Assembly: GCA_947579665.1 (NCBI GenBank)
Contig: OX388347.1
Location: 21,010,562-21,074,561 of the forward strand
From: Sympetrum striolatum
Taxonomy: Eukaryota > Arthropoda > Insecta > Odonata > Libellulidae
DNA length: 64,000 bases
Reading direction: 5' to 3'
Shown here: in pieces, positions 23,655 through 36,600 of the stretch
Layout: the number at the start of each line of letters is the position of its first letter
How positions within the stretch are numbered: position 1 is the first letter of the stretch
Position numbers and translations under genes: made by a program
The notes under the pieces: model-generated
Database searches by the model: none
What the model saw: the letters and a program-made list of their open reading frames with translations, nothing else
Told to the model about the DNA's origin: nothing

Positions 23655-24524
23655 TAATTTGTCATTTAAAAACTAATGTCATGAATTGCAAATAATATCA
23701 CTAATACCCTCTGTTGTCATTTTGACAATCCTCCCGCATGATCGGAATACGTATATCCATTCTTGCGATCGCTTAATGCCTCATGTTGACCTACTCTTTC
23801 ATCTGTTATAGATTATACTAAGAATTGAGTCATGTATCTATGCAAGAATTGCTCTAACGCTAGTGCTTCGGAACTTATGAATGGTCTTTAATTCTAGGAA
23901 ACGTTGCATGTTTGCTGTATGTTCCGGAACTTATCAAAGCACAGTATCGAAGCGAGAAAGTAGACCTTTTAACTCATCGTGGCACCAGATCAACGGTGAC
24001 ATCACTTCCATTTTTAGAATTATGTCATTCGAGCATGAGCGGCTTAATCACTTGTTTTTCTCTGTTTTTTCGGATTCGGAGAAACGAGATAATACGTGCG
24101 CTAGTGACTGAAACGGGAATAAAGAGTTGGAAGTACTCACGTCAACGCAATACCGTCCTGAGACCGGTTCTCTTTCTACTACAATTATCAACGCACTTTT
24201 GAAAAGTTATGGAAATGCGTTTAAATATGATAATGGAGAGAATGTTGAATAAATGTGGGTGGAATGAATTAGCGGTGACCATTTCCACGGTTCATGAAAT
24301 TGTGAAATTTTTACGACTCGCGTTTTATTCGAGATAATTCGTGCTCCCTCAATTTCACATAAAATGGCTGAACGTTAAAATCTTTTCTAAATTCTTTACT
24401 AATGGTAAATCAGGATGAAATTTATATGTAATATTACGTGCATGAAAGTTAAATTTACACCCAAGTAGCTAATACCAAAAAATAAAGTCAGGTACATCTT
24501 CATCAATAAAATAAGTTCATTCGT

Positions 24525-24650
24525 TAGTAAGGAAAAGAAAACTTTGTCTTCGTTCCACAGGATACACTATCCTGTGGAACTAAGACTAAATGTCCTTTTC
24601 CTTACTAACGTTATGGAGTTCCACACAGTGACTGCTCGTCAATTGATTTT
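24525..24650 (+). mobile_element. Hairpin-headed element, copy with exact 14-bp target duplication
   Basis: The imperfect hairpin starts at about 24522 (CGTTAGTAAGGAAAAG) and ends at 24610 (CTTTTCCTTACTAACG). The apex is GTTCCACAGGAT...ATCCTGTGGAAC. The tail TTATGGAGTTCCACACAGTG...AATTGATTTT runs from 24611 to 24650. ATAAGTTCATTCGT occurs at 24511-24524 and 24651-24664. As in copy 1, the hairpin begins at the duplication boundary and the tail ends at the other one, which fixes both ends. Confidence 0.78.
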
Positions 24651-24664
24651 ATAAGTTCATTCGT

Positions 24665-26343
24665 CAAAATTAAGTATCTGATTGACACTTATTAACAGAA
24701 CATGAATCTTCAACTATCTCGTTATTTATAAATTGCAAGCATCTCACATTGAAGAAGAGTATGAACGAATGAATGAAGAGTTACGATTGCAAATGTCCTT
24801 TATCAATATGTAGTACATTTCTTCGACCGAAATTGTGAAATAGGCTTCATAACTACAAAAAAATTTACTCGTGTCGTGTTAGGAGTTACGCTTGGCTTGA
24901 ATATTCCCAAGTACAATTGCCGTTAGATCTTTTGAAGTTATTTTGTATTAGAGATCGCCTAATTTCTCATGCGCCCACCTCAACATTATAAAGATACATA
25001 TTATCAATATCGCGAGAAAGAAAGCGAGCTTCGTTATTGTAATTTAAACCATATGGAGGATGTATTAACGATCGTCGCTAAGCCCAAGTCGTACTTCCTT
25101 CAATCATCGCGCCCACTTCGCGATCGGCGTTTCCTTCCAAATACACATCCATTGAAGAATATCAACTGCGCGTCTTCTTATCGATTAGCCCTTTTATCAG
25201 TGACCAAGTCGTCAAGTGCTGCCACCGTGCGGCAAAGACTCGCAAGCTGCGACTGCGCGACGGCGCAGCGGAAGCGTCCTCGCTAAGAGCAGGTGCATAT
25301 GTCTCTCACGACAGCAAATTAATTCGGAAACAAAGCGGTGGGACGCAACAGTGACATCGCATGAGCCTGTCGACAACTGCCGTCCGTTAAACTCCCCGGC
25401 GCTCTGATGGGGAGCACCCGACGAAGATGGTGAAAACGAAGGCGTTTCGCTGAGGGAATCGAAGGGATATCGGCCACCGTACCGATCGAGGCGGTGGAAT
25501 CTCCCCGACCATGCGTTATTTCCCGAACGGCGTGCGGGCCACGCCCCCTTTTCCGTCCTCGGACATCACGCATTCACGAGTCTGTGAGGCCCCGCTGTCA
25601 CGCGCCGATGGTAAACACGTTCCGCGCCGCGACCCACGAAACCGAAAGTGGGAAAGAGAGTAAAGGGGCCCCGTTATTCATTTTTTTGCTCCCGCTTTTC
25701 CCTCCGGTCTCTTCCCGCGGCCTCCAAAGCTTTGTCTCCCGAGTTTTTTTGCCTCACTTTCGCGCAGCAGTAGAAACGCCAGGAAAAAATAAATTACGTC
25801 ATGAGTTGTGAAAGTGGCCGCGCTCCGGTCGTGAGGAAGCCCTTCGAAGGACGATGAGGTTCCTCAAGTGCCGTGAAAAACCGAAGGCGACGTCGTAACC
25901 TCTGAGGTGCTGCTCCCCGCGAGTCCTCCGTGGGACTGTCCTGCGCCGCATATCGCAGACAAGGAGAGGAGGGCACGTCACGTGGTATTCAGGCGTGAGC
26001 TGGTCACCGGAGGAGAGGCGTTGGAGGAGAGGTGCAATAGCGAGAGGAGGAGAGGCCGCGAGGGCAGTATCGAACCGGCTCTTGAGTTGAGTCGACCCCG
26101 GCTTGCGACTTTCCTTTGCTCGTAGACGCAGAGTGTAATCCGCCCAAACCGGCGACGGTTCACATCAGCGCCGAATCTTCAGGAATCAGGACGCCATTTC
26201 CACAGGAATATCGTGTGCACGATTCGAACGAGTTCAGCGTAGATACCGAGCGAAAAGGGCAGTCGGAGGACCCTCTCGGGTCAGGAAGACGTCTCATGGT
26301 AGACAACCACCGCGCTTAGAGATCGTCCGGTGGTGGTTGGACG
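24665..26343 (+). promoter_or_regulatory. GC-rich promoter / 5'UTR island of the nesprin-like gene
   Basis: From about 25.1 kb the composition changes from AT-rich to GC- and CpG-rich, up to the coding exon at 26344. I see no clear TATA box, and the transcription start cannot be placed by eye. A pyrimidine tract followed by TAG (TTTCCTTTGCTCGTAG, ending near 26125) could be a splice acceptor for an upstream non-coding exon. Open frames here on both strands have no known domains and reflect a high-GC, low-stop composition. 24665-25100 looks like ordinary AT-rich DNA. Confidence 0.5.
26296..26319 (+). other. Upstream ORF (7 codons) in the 5' leader
   Basis: ATG at 26296 opens MVDNHRA and stops at TAG 26317-26319. 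That is 24 bp before the presumed main start and in the same frame. If the transcript includes this segment, ribosomes would meet this start first, so it could dampen translation. The in-frame TAG also bounds the main ORF and supports 26344 as its first usable ATG. Confidence 0.5.
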
Positions 26344-27262
26344 ATGGAACCGGAAGAGGGAGGGCCCGGCCCTCCCAAGAAGGGCAAATTACAAACTGAC
26401 GACAAGGCCAAGCAAGACGTTCCGATGGATTCTCCGTCCAGAAGCCGGCTCCGTGACCGCGTGGACTTTTACGAGAAGATCTGCACCCAGACCTCCCCGG
26501 CACAGTCCCCGAGGACGAAGGAGATGAAAGGGGTGGACGTGGGAGAGATCGAGAGGCGCCTTGAGGAGCGCCGACAACAACTTGCCGAGCAATCGAGGGA
26601 ATCCACTCCGTCCCCACGCGCCCATCTCAAATCCGTACCACGGAGGCAATCCGAAGGTGGTGAGTCGTTCGAGGAAGTGTTCGAAAGGGTAGTGGAAGAA
26701 GGAGACGACGGCGGTAACAAATTGGTGCAGGTGGAGCGCATCACGGTGCAGAAGACGGTGAGGGAGATGTACAGCACCCGCCCCATAAGCATCGGCAGCC
26801 GTAAGGGCAGTGCCGCCAGCAGTAGTGGAAGCAGCGGCGCCGGTGCCTCCTTCAGGAGCCCCACGTCTCCCGACAGACACGCCCAGTGGTCCAAAGACGA
26901 AAGGACTCCTTCGGAGGAGCGGCTTCAGGACTCGGCGTACCACACCGTGAGCCACGCCGCCCCCGCCGGAGCCTCCGGTGAGGCCAGCGGCCGCATGGCC
27001 ATGTCCAAGTCATCCTCCGTGTCTTCCTTGAGTTCCCGAACCGGAGGTCGTTTTCCATCCGAGGAATGCATCCAGATGTCGGGAGATTGGTCGGAGAGGG
27101 CCGCCGAGGCCGATGGCCACTACGCCGGGAGGCCCGCAACCGTGTCTTCGTCTGGAGATTGGTATGCAGAATACAAGAGCCAGACGTTCCAAAATGTTGC
27201 CGCTCGGATGGAACATGTGAGAAGCAGACAAGAGTACGACTCGCAAATCGCCGCTATGAAAG
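26344..27262 (+). CDS. Msp300: First coding exon of a nesprin/Msp-300-like giant cytoskeletal linker (partial gene)
   Basis: It encodes 306 residues plus the first base of the next codon. The ATG has a good context (A at -3, G at +4) and an in-frame stop 24 bp upstream. The region looks disordered and rich in Ser, Pro and charged residues. Notable blocks are the charged VGEIERRLEERRQQLAEQ (67-84), FEEVFERVVEEGDD (109-122), LVQVERITVQKTVREMY (127-143), Ser-rich runs at 157-175 and 221-232, and SQTFQNVAARMEHVRSRQEY (279-298). The exon ends AAAG|GTGAGG in phase 1 and joins the exon at 60703, which starts an actin-binding CH domain. In the nesprin family this N-terminus precedes a tandem CH pair, a long spectrin-repeat rod and, in some isoforms, a C-terminal KASH anchor in the nuclear envelope; those parts lie outside the window. 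Shot/spectraplakin or beta-spectrin are less likely. Confidence 0.75.
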
Positions 27263-30200
27263 GTGAGGGAAAAGCCCTCCCATCATGTCTGTGTTTTCAA
27301 CTCTTTCATTCTCCTTGGTGGATTAGTTTCCCTTCATAATTAACCAAAGACAATTGCCATTGAGTAGAACTACTGCCGTTATAGTCTTTCGTCATTGGTC
27401 GGAACATATGTTTGGTCTCAGCGAAGCCGCAAATTGTTATTTTATCATTCATTCGAGTAGTTTGTGCCATTGAGTGGAGTATCCAAGTTATGCACCGAAA
27501 ATTGTCGCAAGTTAATACATCCCACAACGCGAATAACGAATAATATCTTAACCGATAGATATCTGCTGAAGTGATCGTGTGGTTATTTTAATACACAGTG
27601 TGTTAATAAGTTATTTATTATATATACTGCTAAATGTAACGATTTAGAGCCAGAAAGATGGAGTACTTCAGTTCCTACGCAGTACTTGATTAAGCGACGG
27701 ACATCCCTATTCTCTCATCAGTACGTGTACTTAGATTCGTGATTACCTTCGCGAAATTCCTCGCCTTCTCCCAATCGCCGACAGAGATCATTGTCACGGA
27801 GCAATTGTGTCGCGGAAGTCAATTAACGAGTTGATCGTAGTCGACTTTTCTTAGACCACGCCCACCTCGACGTAGTTTCTCCTTCGTGATTCACGTGACA
27901 GTAGTGCATTCACGGGCGGCACTCTTTCATCCCCTTGGAGAAACTCGGCCTTATCGTCTGGATCTATATTTGCCGATTTTTTCTTCCTGGTTTTTGTGTT
28001 TATCAGCTCTAATTTGCTCGCTTCGTCTCCCGTTGCAATCTCGAGCCGTTGATTGCATTTCCGCTGTAAATCACTTTGCGTCAACGTTAACTTAGATTCT
28101 CATTGCCTTTTATGCTGCGATAATATCGATATTTTTCCTTGCTTAATTCTGTGAAATGGAATACCGTTTTATTGTTCATAAATATATGAGTTATCTTTGA
28201 AATGTGAGACATTATATTTAGAGGAATGAATACCGTTAAGCTACTGTGGAGTATCACCGAACTTTTATTGTGACCCTAAAAGGATTTTTATATCGGGAGA
28301 AACAAAAGAATTTTGTTTTATCTTGCTTTTGTGAATGAATGGATCCGGATGCCGACTTTAATTTATTCGGCGAAGTAGAAACGCGAAACATCTTTCCCGA
28401 AAGTGACTTCGTGCCGGCGAAGGAGTGCTTGTTTAATGACCTTCACGTAGGCGCAATGTCAACCGCAAAGCAAGGTTACGAGCATTAGGAGTTCAAAATT
28501 CCATCCAATTTCGGGCGAAAATATTTCGCTCAAGTGATCTCTTCCTTTTCCACCGAAATCCCTTTGTTTAGCTACGTCGTTCGAGCGGAGGAGAGAGACG
28601 AATAACGGAGTTCTGTTAATCCGAAATACGAGTTGAATATTTACGATGATTCCTTCAAATTCTGTGAGACTCACGTTCGCATCTCCGGAAGTAATTTTAT
28701 TTCGTTTCGATATCGGATGCAAATAAAACGAGGCAGAATCGATTTCCTTCTCTCCGAATTAAATTATTTTATTTTATCATCCGCAAACCTATTCTTTTTT
28801 CTATAATTGATCGTGATTTTCAGTTTTGCTGGATTGAATTATCCAAAGAGTAGGACTTCTTCCAAACGATCGAATTATCTCTTGCGGTACTTTGGAAAAG
28901 CATAGTTGGCAATTAAGTCTAATAAATTGACCGGTTTTCCATTTGTACCCTTTGATAAGGAAATGAAAAACTTTCCACGAAGTTAACGCTCAATTTTGTG
29001 ATAATTATCTCAAAAATTATGATCTGCTTAGAATGCAGAATTAATTATATTTGCCTATTCCTGACGTTTGTCTTAACGTATACCTTGCAGTAACAGCTGC
29101 ATCTTCATGTCTTTTGGCGAAGTTTTTATCTACAAACATCATGTTGATGTATCACCATTTATATGTTAATTTTTGCTCTTTAAACGATAATGTAAGGTTA
29201 CCTAATTTGTTATATTCACGCACAGAGTCGAAGCACCAACAAGGGCGAAGTTAGATCGGTTTTCGTAGCAGAGAATTGGTGATAAATACCATAAGACATC
29301 AATTATGGATCATTCGGGCGAACTTCTGTATTCGGCGCTTCAATCCTCGATATTTATTGGCACTGCTTTGGGGAAAATTCCTTATTTTTTATTCGAATTC
29401 GCAGAATTGCCTACCGCACCCCTCTTAACCTTAGTTTCCTTGTGCACACAGAATGCGTACAGATAAACACTTCCTTGTAAGCCTTCGATTTGTCACTGTG
29501 TAGATTACTATTGTAGTTTATTGTGCGTTTGATATTATAACATAAGTCCACTTTCCGAGATCACGTAGGGAATTCCTGCTATCACAGGGCGTATTTTGAA
29601 GGGTAACGTTATTAATTATTTCTTTTAATTGAGTTTTCTTGTTCTTTTCACAGCATGAACATGTATTGTTCTGAAAATTAATGATCGAAGCCCATTTTAA
29701 GAGTGTTTTTCGTACGTTTCAGTCATTGACGAACGAACATGATAAAGTTTAACATTCCTAGAATTGCGCTGTAAATCGTTAACTCACTGAAGCGAGAATC
29801 TACAGATATGTTGAAAATCTCTCCTTACTTTGAAATATTGCTGACTTTTCTCTGATATCTCAATTTATCTCCGGGTATTTGAGCTAATAGTGTATTTTAT
29901 TGAGATAAAATGTATACCTTCTCCGTTTCTGTACATACTCTTTACGGGGGAAACTCATCAATGAGAACGAATATCTCAAATTTCGAAGACATAAAAGGTA
30001 TCCGTTAAGTACTGGTGTTATGGGATTTCCGTTTCTTCACACCTGTATTTAATTTTTAAGCTGTCATTTGAATGAAATACGATGTCAGTGTAAAGTATAG
30101 TATTAGTATCGATAATATTTTCCGGGCGGAATTACTTAAGGGTAAAATTTTAAGTAAACATAAGTTATTATTTTAGTACAGTAAGAAATTCTTGCCATCC

Positions 30201-33200
30201 TCTATTTGAAGAAAAATAAATTCTGACTGCATATCATTCACTAAATTTTACAATCACGCTTTTAAAGTTTGCATTTTTTACCCTTTCGTAAAAAATTATT
30301 TTCGTTTCTTGCATAGATATCTCAATAAACAAGGAAAGTTAGTTCTGAGATTGCAAAATACTTCATTCCTTGATGAACTATTTTTTAACTTCGACAATCT
30401 GTCGTCAAATATTTTTATGAAAGAGTTGCCAAGTATTTCCTCTCCTGGGTAGGTAAAGGAGACTGGGGATCATATCTTAGCTGGTTTCATACGTAATTCC
30501 TTTCTTGGCGTGTATTCGAGTGTGCCATCTTTAGGTTGAAATCAGATTGTTGTCCGCAATGCACTGCCCGTCTTATTGCATTTGCTTCGTGAAGCGCATC
30601 GAGTGAAATGATATGAGGACCGTTGTTGCTTCGCTTAGAGAGTTAATTATGTGGCGTGGGATTTGAGGAAAGTTGATGATGTAGAAGAGAAAGTGAGTGT
30701 GAATGAATAGATAGTTAAAGGCGGCAGATGAAGAATGAGAATTCATTTATGGAATGAAGGAGACAAAACGTTGGGTTGGGCATTACATTCGAAGGAATCG
30801 ATTGCCAAAATAGTATGAATGGAATCTTTGAATAAGAAATGAGGAAAACGAACCGTGGAATTTGTTAGTTAAATAGTTGCGGAATTCTTGATTGGTCCAT
30901 TCGCGTTTGTTACGTCTCGGAAGAATTTGGTTGGCTAAGTAACGGTGACGGATTCAACAACGCTTAATTCAATGAAATGGGTTGAAATTCGTCCACCAGC
31001 TGTCATTAATCTTTCGATGATTTACACAGTGAAGGAAGAAATGGCGTAAATTTAAGCTTTTTTCCACTACTCTTAATTTTTCTATATATATCCTTTCATC
31101 AATTATTTTATCATCGAGTGAATTTTGTTCTTTGTATTTCATTACGAACAAGTATGTTCATTTACAGAGAATCAAATTTCAAAATAAAACAATAATAAGA
31201 ACGCAATTACTGTCGTAGTGGGGATTTGGAATGGGAAATTTGTTTTAATTGTGCGTAGTTGTTAAGGATGGAAATGTGAGACCCTGGTCCAAACTATAAC
31301 GAATATCTATTGAGTAATTATATCTGATCTGAGGGTAATACTTTCGGGATGCTGGAATCTGCGTCTCACTCCAATTCTCCATTAGCGATTCCCAGAGAAG
31401 CTTCTGTTATCGAGGATTTACTTTCGCTTGTCATCGACACAACGCGTTCCACTTTTATAATTGGTGTGTCGCAATGCGGAATCACCTACTTATGTGGTTC
31501 CATAAAACCAGACTTAATACACCTATGCTTTACTTCGATGAAATACTGTCTTAATCAGTGCGCCATATGGTCAATGCTCCTCTGCCAACCTAAATTTCGA
31601 TTCCACCGATTTACTATTGTCATATTAACCTTCGTTGTGGTGCTATGCTGATTTAAATATCTCATCTGTTTTCCATTCAAACCTGATATGGGCTTAACGT
31701 CAACTGATGGGAAATATGTAATGCATACATTCCACATGATGCAGTTTTGTTTTACAAGGATATGACAAAGGCTTGAGATTACCAAAAAGAATGACGAGGG
31801 AATACCGAGGTAGTGCAAACCAGCTAGAAAATCTCCTTCAGCATAAACGTATCTACGCCTTGGATCGCCTGGAATGTGCATTCGTTGGTTACCTCCGCCC
31901 AAATCGATCCCTCTCAAAAACTGTCGCGTCATTTCTCCTCAGAATTAAATCGGAAAGGAGATTATCTTTATACTTTTTGTACGAATTATTTAATCGTAGA
32001 AAATTACATATGGTATATATCTTATAGCACTAAAATTTTTGTTCACTATATTTTTTGTAAGTTCTCAAATTCGGAGAAAGATACGTTATGTAAATAAAAT
32101 GATGAGCAGCAGTATATTTTTAAACGATAATTTCCTTTCAATGATTGTTAAATTTAATATCAGTGACGATTTTCACACTGCGTTTTAGAGCAAAATTTTG
32201 ATTTAATGCGAGTTTCTTGAGAAAATATAAAATTGTATCCAGTTTTCAAACCAAAACTCATTTTACCTTGTCACAACCTGTTACTCTTCTTCTCAGGAGT
32301 GGTTGACTATATTTTTAAAGATTGTTCTCCATAGATTCTCTATATGAGCTTCGAATGATCATTTTCCATTCACTATAATTCCATTTATTTCACTCTATAT
32401 TTCAGTCATGTTTATTTGATTCAAATATTCACCTTAAATACGTACCCAGCTTGTGAATGAATTATTTTATTCCATCGCTCTTTATAATTCAATTTTATAC
32501 TAACTTTCGAATATTGTCCACTCTCCCAGGATAATCCATTATGATTTAAATAGCAATAATTTTGATTAATTAAAAATGCTCTAAAGACACTGTGTGTACA
32601 GCATCAATAATTTACGGAAATAATTAAACAAATGATTTCTGTCATTGAAATCTCCGTATCTTACACTATCTTATTTCTTCGAGTTCTTTTTCTTTCGAGA
32701 CGAGAGATATTGACCAGGATCATCAGCTAAACTGAGACAGTCTCGATAAAAACAAAACATATGGTAAGCCATAGGGAAATAATTATATAGTTAATATTTT
32801 TAGGCCATTTTGAAAAACAAATCGAGCCTATTTCATAAACATGTGCGCCTTGCTTATGAACGTCGTCTTAACATTTTTCGGATTTTCCGTAGCAAAGGTC
32901 AGGCGCAGACGCTCCTGCTTTGGAAATGAAATACAACAGTTCAGATGCTCAGTTCTGTGTCTCGGGCGCATTTAGATGTTTTTATTATGCATCGTGTGGA
33001 AATCTTTCGCCAAGATGTCTTGAATACTTAATCGTAAGGCGGTGAAAGTATCAGAAATCTTTCCCAGGAAATTCCAGGCTCTCTTATAACGGATTTGCGA
33101 CTTTCTGCAGAATTTAATAAGGAGACCCAGCTGGCGGGTGCTTTAAGGAGGTACGTCTTTGCATACTAAAACTTTTTCCGTGTAAAAGGGTGTATCATGA

Positions 33201-33356
33201 ACTGCAGAACACGCAAGATGATATCAATTCCTTAAAGATCAGCGTTAAGCATAGTTCTGTTTGGAATCGTTAATCATTCGTTGTCCAAAAGCCATAGTTT
33301 ATCCTGAAGGTGATTGACCTTCGTTGCTTTAATTGCCAGAAGTTTTAATGTCGAGG

Positions 33357-33679
33357 AACGCCCAAACTTAGCTTCCATTCGGAGTATTTCTTTCCATGTT
33401 TCAATCACATATCACTTTGAACGAGATAAAAGTTGAAATAGTGAGAATCAAAATAAATAATCAAACGTTAGTATTTGTCTATTTTGTCAGTACCCCATTT
33501 TCCTCTTTTAACTCAATACGACAAACTAAACTTCGTTTCTATTCCTAGTACTTCTTTCCATAACTCAATTACGAATAAACTTGAGAGCCATAAAAGTCAA
33601 ACTGATGAAAATCAAAATAAATAATTAAATGTTAGCATTTATCTCACTATAGTATTTTCCTCTTTTAACTATAAACGAC
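33357..33679 (+). repeat. Diverged tandem duplication, about 163-bp units
   Basis: Unit 1 (about 33357-33516) and unit 2 (about 33518-33679) share TA.TTCTTTCCAT, AAATCAAAATAAATAAT and ATTTTCCTCTTTTAACT in the same order. Many substitutions separate them, so the duplication is old. No coding content. Confidence 0.65.
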
Positions 33680-36600
33680 GTAATGACGTATTTTTATTGG
33701 TCTCCATTGAAATCCTTGGTTTATTGTGGTAAGGCTTTTGTTGGCGTGAGCGATGGATGGAAATAAGGTTACGCTGTACTTCTTCTCCCTCTGAGATCGC
33801 TCATCAGCTCTTATCTCACAGATCTTGAATTTCCCTCATAATGCCTTTATTCTCTCGTTCGCAGCGCATGAGAAATTAAAGTTTGCATTCTTTGTTATCC
33901 TTGAAATGCGTCGTTAAGAAAGCGTCTGGCCACCCTCCGGTACTCCTTTCGTAACTCTTTTCGGCTCTTCAAAAGAAGGAACTCCCCAAGTCTCCCTCGA
34001 GTGCAGTTTCCCGACAAACAGGCAAACTCGATTCCGGCGCATAATCAGGGCCCCACGTTGCCAAATCGCCCCTAACAAGAGAAGATGCTTGGGGCCCTCG
34101 ACACTTGAATGTGTGAGGAAATTCGGTGGAGCGTGTTGAAGCTGAAAACGAAACTCGACTAATATTTAGAGCAAATACACGCTCGAATGCGTGGAGCACG
34201 TGGTGAGGGAGCTGCGTCGTCTTTGATGATTTAGAAGAAGTAAAGATCGGATATGTCATCGCCTTCATTGGAACAGCGGTCGATATTAAAATTAAATTAA
34301 AATAGCGAATAACTGGAAATTGAATGGAAAGCACGGGAAAGACTTCTTTGATACAGATGCGGCAATCCCTGAGTCTTGAAAGGTATGGAACATATGCCAT
34401 CGCCGTTCTTCCTCAACATCGCTTGACAACCTTTCCCCTGCTCTTACCTCCCTGTGCATATTTAATAGGGCTGCACATTGTCCCAAAGTTGTGAGAAGAT
34501 TTTTTATGCCAGCGAAATACAATGAAGGTTAACTGTAACACATTATTTACACGCAGGACGAAACCTTTGTGAGGAAATGTTAAGAGTTTATCGAGAATAT
34601 AATACGAGCGCGTTATTTTAACAAAAAAATGGTTTCTATAAATGAGATCATATTAAATAAGCAATGCAAATTCCACAAAAAAGGGTTTCTATAAATTTAC
34701 CACTATACAAGTATTTCATTTTACGGGCCTTCATCCACATCTACATAAATACCCTGCAAGCCGCCTTTCGACGTGTGACAGGGGCTGTAAACATCGAGCG
34801 TTCGGGCTATTTTTCAGCCTAATATTATCGCGTTTAGTTCGCGGGAAGAATGAATTATTAAAGCGACTCGTCCTGGCATCTATTTCTCTTATTTTATGCT
34901 CTTTGTTGAATCGGCCAAGGTAGCAGGGAGGCCGCATAATATCAATTACATCGTCGGCAAACGTATTTTCCATAAACTTATCTAGCAAACGCAGTCTTGC
35001 TTCTAGTCTCCTAGAACCTTAGATCATATCAGGAAACAGAATGAGAGCCTTATACCAGGCAAACTAAGCTATTTTATCGGAGTAAATTTGAGAGTAAACA
35101 TTGGAAGAGGGTGTTCGAAAACACTTTTTGAGTCTTAAAGTGGCATCTGCAACCGAAATTTTAGACTCTTTTCTGCTCACTCTTCGACGGTAGTAGAAAA
35201 ATAACCTTTGGAAAAAACGCAAAGTGTTCTTAGTACTCCTACTGTAATATTGCAGTTGGGACAGTATTGTGAAGGAGGAATGTAAGTTGCAAATCAACCG
35301 TAATCTATAATAATACTGAAAAATGGCGATCTGTAGTCAGTTAATTAAACTAGTTTTCATTTTAAATAAATTAATAGCAATCTCGACTAATGATTGTTTA
35401 TCTGAACCTTTTACTGCAGGTAATAGGTATTGCATCATTGAGGCTTGTGTTCAGTGCACATCAGACAAGTATTTAATATAAAATTAACCACAAAACTTTA
35501 CTTTGACTCACCAACGTAGGAAGAGTCTTAATGAGCTGAACTTAATTAAAAGCCATGATTGCGTAAATGAGAACTATATGGTCTTCCTTCCCGACATTTT
35601 GATTCAAATTTCCTTGTTGCTTCGGGGAACAAATTGTTTCGAAGGACAGTAATAGCAACATTGCGTAAGAATCACTAGAGGAAATACTCTACCTCTAAAA
35701 AATTGCGCATGGATATCTAGATTTTAATGTATCAAATCATCATAATTCAAGTTTGCAGTCGTTTGTGAACATTTATTAATTAGGCATTGAAGAAAGAGAA
35801 TCAGAGAAGAGTAGCAGTGATAAATTATTTCCATTTTCCGTAAAATGATGGATTGCTACATTTCAAAATGGGGGTACAATTCCCTGAAACTCTTCTCTGC
35901 TTTAATTCAACACATGTTCACTGCACTTTGTACTTCATGGTGGAATTTATCTCCATAGTCAGCCGCTCAAAAGAAATTTCGCACTTCAAAAGAGGTTTGA
36001 GGGATGTTTGATTATCTACTACCTGAGTTTCTCGATATGGAAACAGGAATTAAACAATGAGATATGGCTGGTATAAACCATTAAGTGTATATATTTATAA
36101 AATGGTTGTCTTTTTTACCCTTAATTCATCATATTATAAAATCATATATGGTATTCAGTGTAGTAAGGTTCTACTTTCAAATTCGTTAGAATAGATGCAT
36201 CATTCAAAATATCCTGTAGCGTTTAGTACATGGCTTTTGGTAACTTTTAATGGGAAATGTTGATGACTATCCTTCTGCTGATTAAAAAATTTTAAATATA
36301 ACAGTGGAATGTTAACTTTCGATGTAACATTCATTTTCATAATTCTCCTATAGTTTTATGAGTCATTTTGATTTACATGAAATGTTTATTTGGATTTCAA
36401 AGAATGAATCTAATGCTATGAAGGAAATTAAAAATTTCTATTAAGAGCCGCTTTTTTGGTTATACCATGGCCGAGCCTTTCTAAATCAATATGCGTTGTA
36501 ACACAAAGCTTTTCTTGACAAGATATAAAGACTTTTTTCCTTCGATTTCAATTGTATGAGTGTTTTGTGTTGCATAGATTCTCGACGGTGCCTCAAGCAA

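Noticed and set aside
26389..26955. 188-codon minus-strand open frame
   Set aside because: It lies antisense to the nesprin-like exon. The GC-rich coding strand leaves the opposite strand free of stops, and the frame shows no recognisable domain.
27263..27339. Read-through extension of the first exon to 331 codons
   Set aside because: The last 25 codons lie past a good donor (AAAG|GTGAGG) and lose the Ser/charged composition. The spliced join to 60703 gives a recognised CH domain instead.
31555..32027. Overlapping open frames on both strands (125 and 84 codons)
   Set aside because: Neither shows motifs of a known protein or transposon. Mutual overlap in opposite strands argues for chance.
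33969..34400. 143-codon minus-strand frame
   Set aside because: No recognised domain, and the sequence reads as low-information translation of a modestly GC-rich intronic patch.
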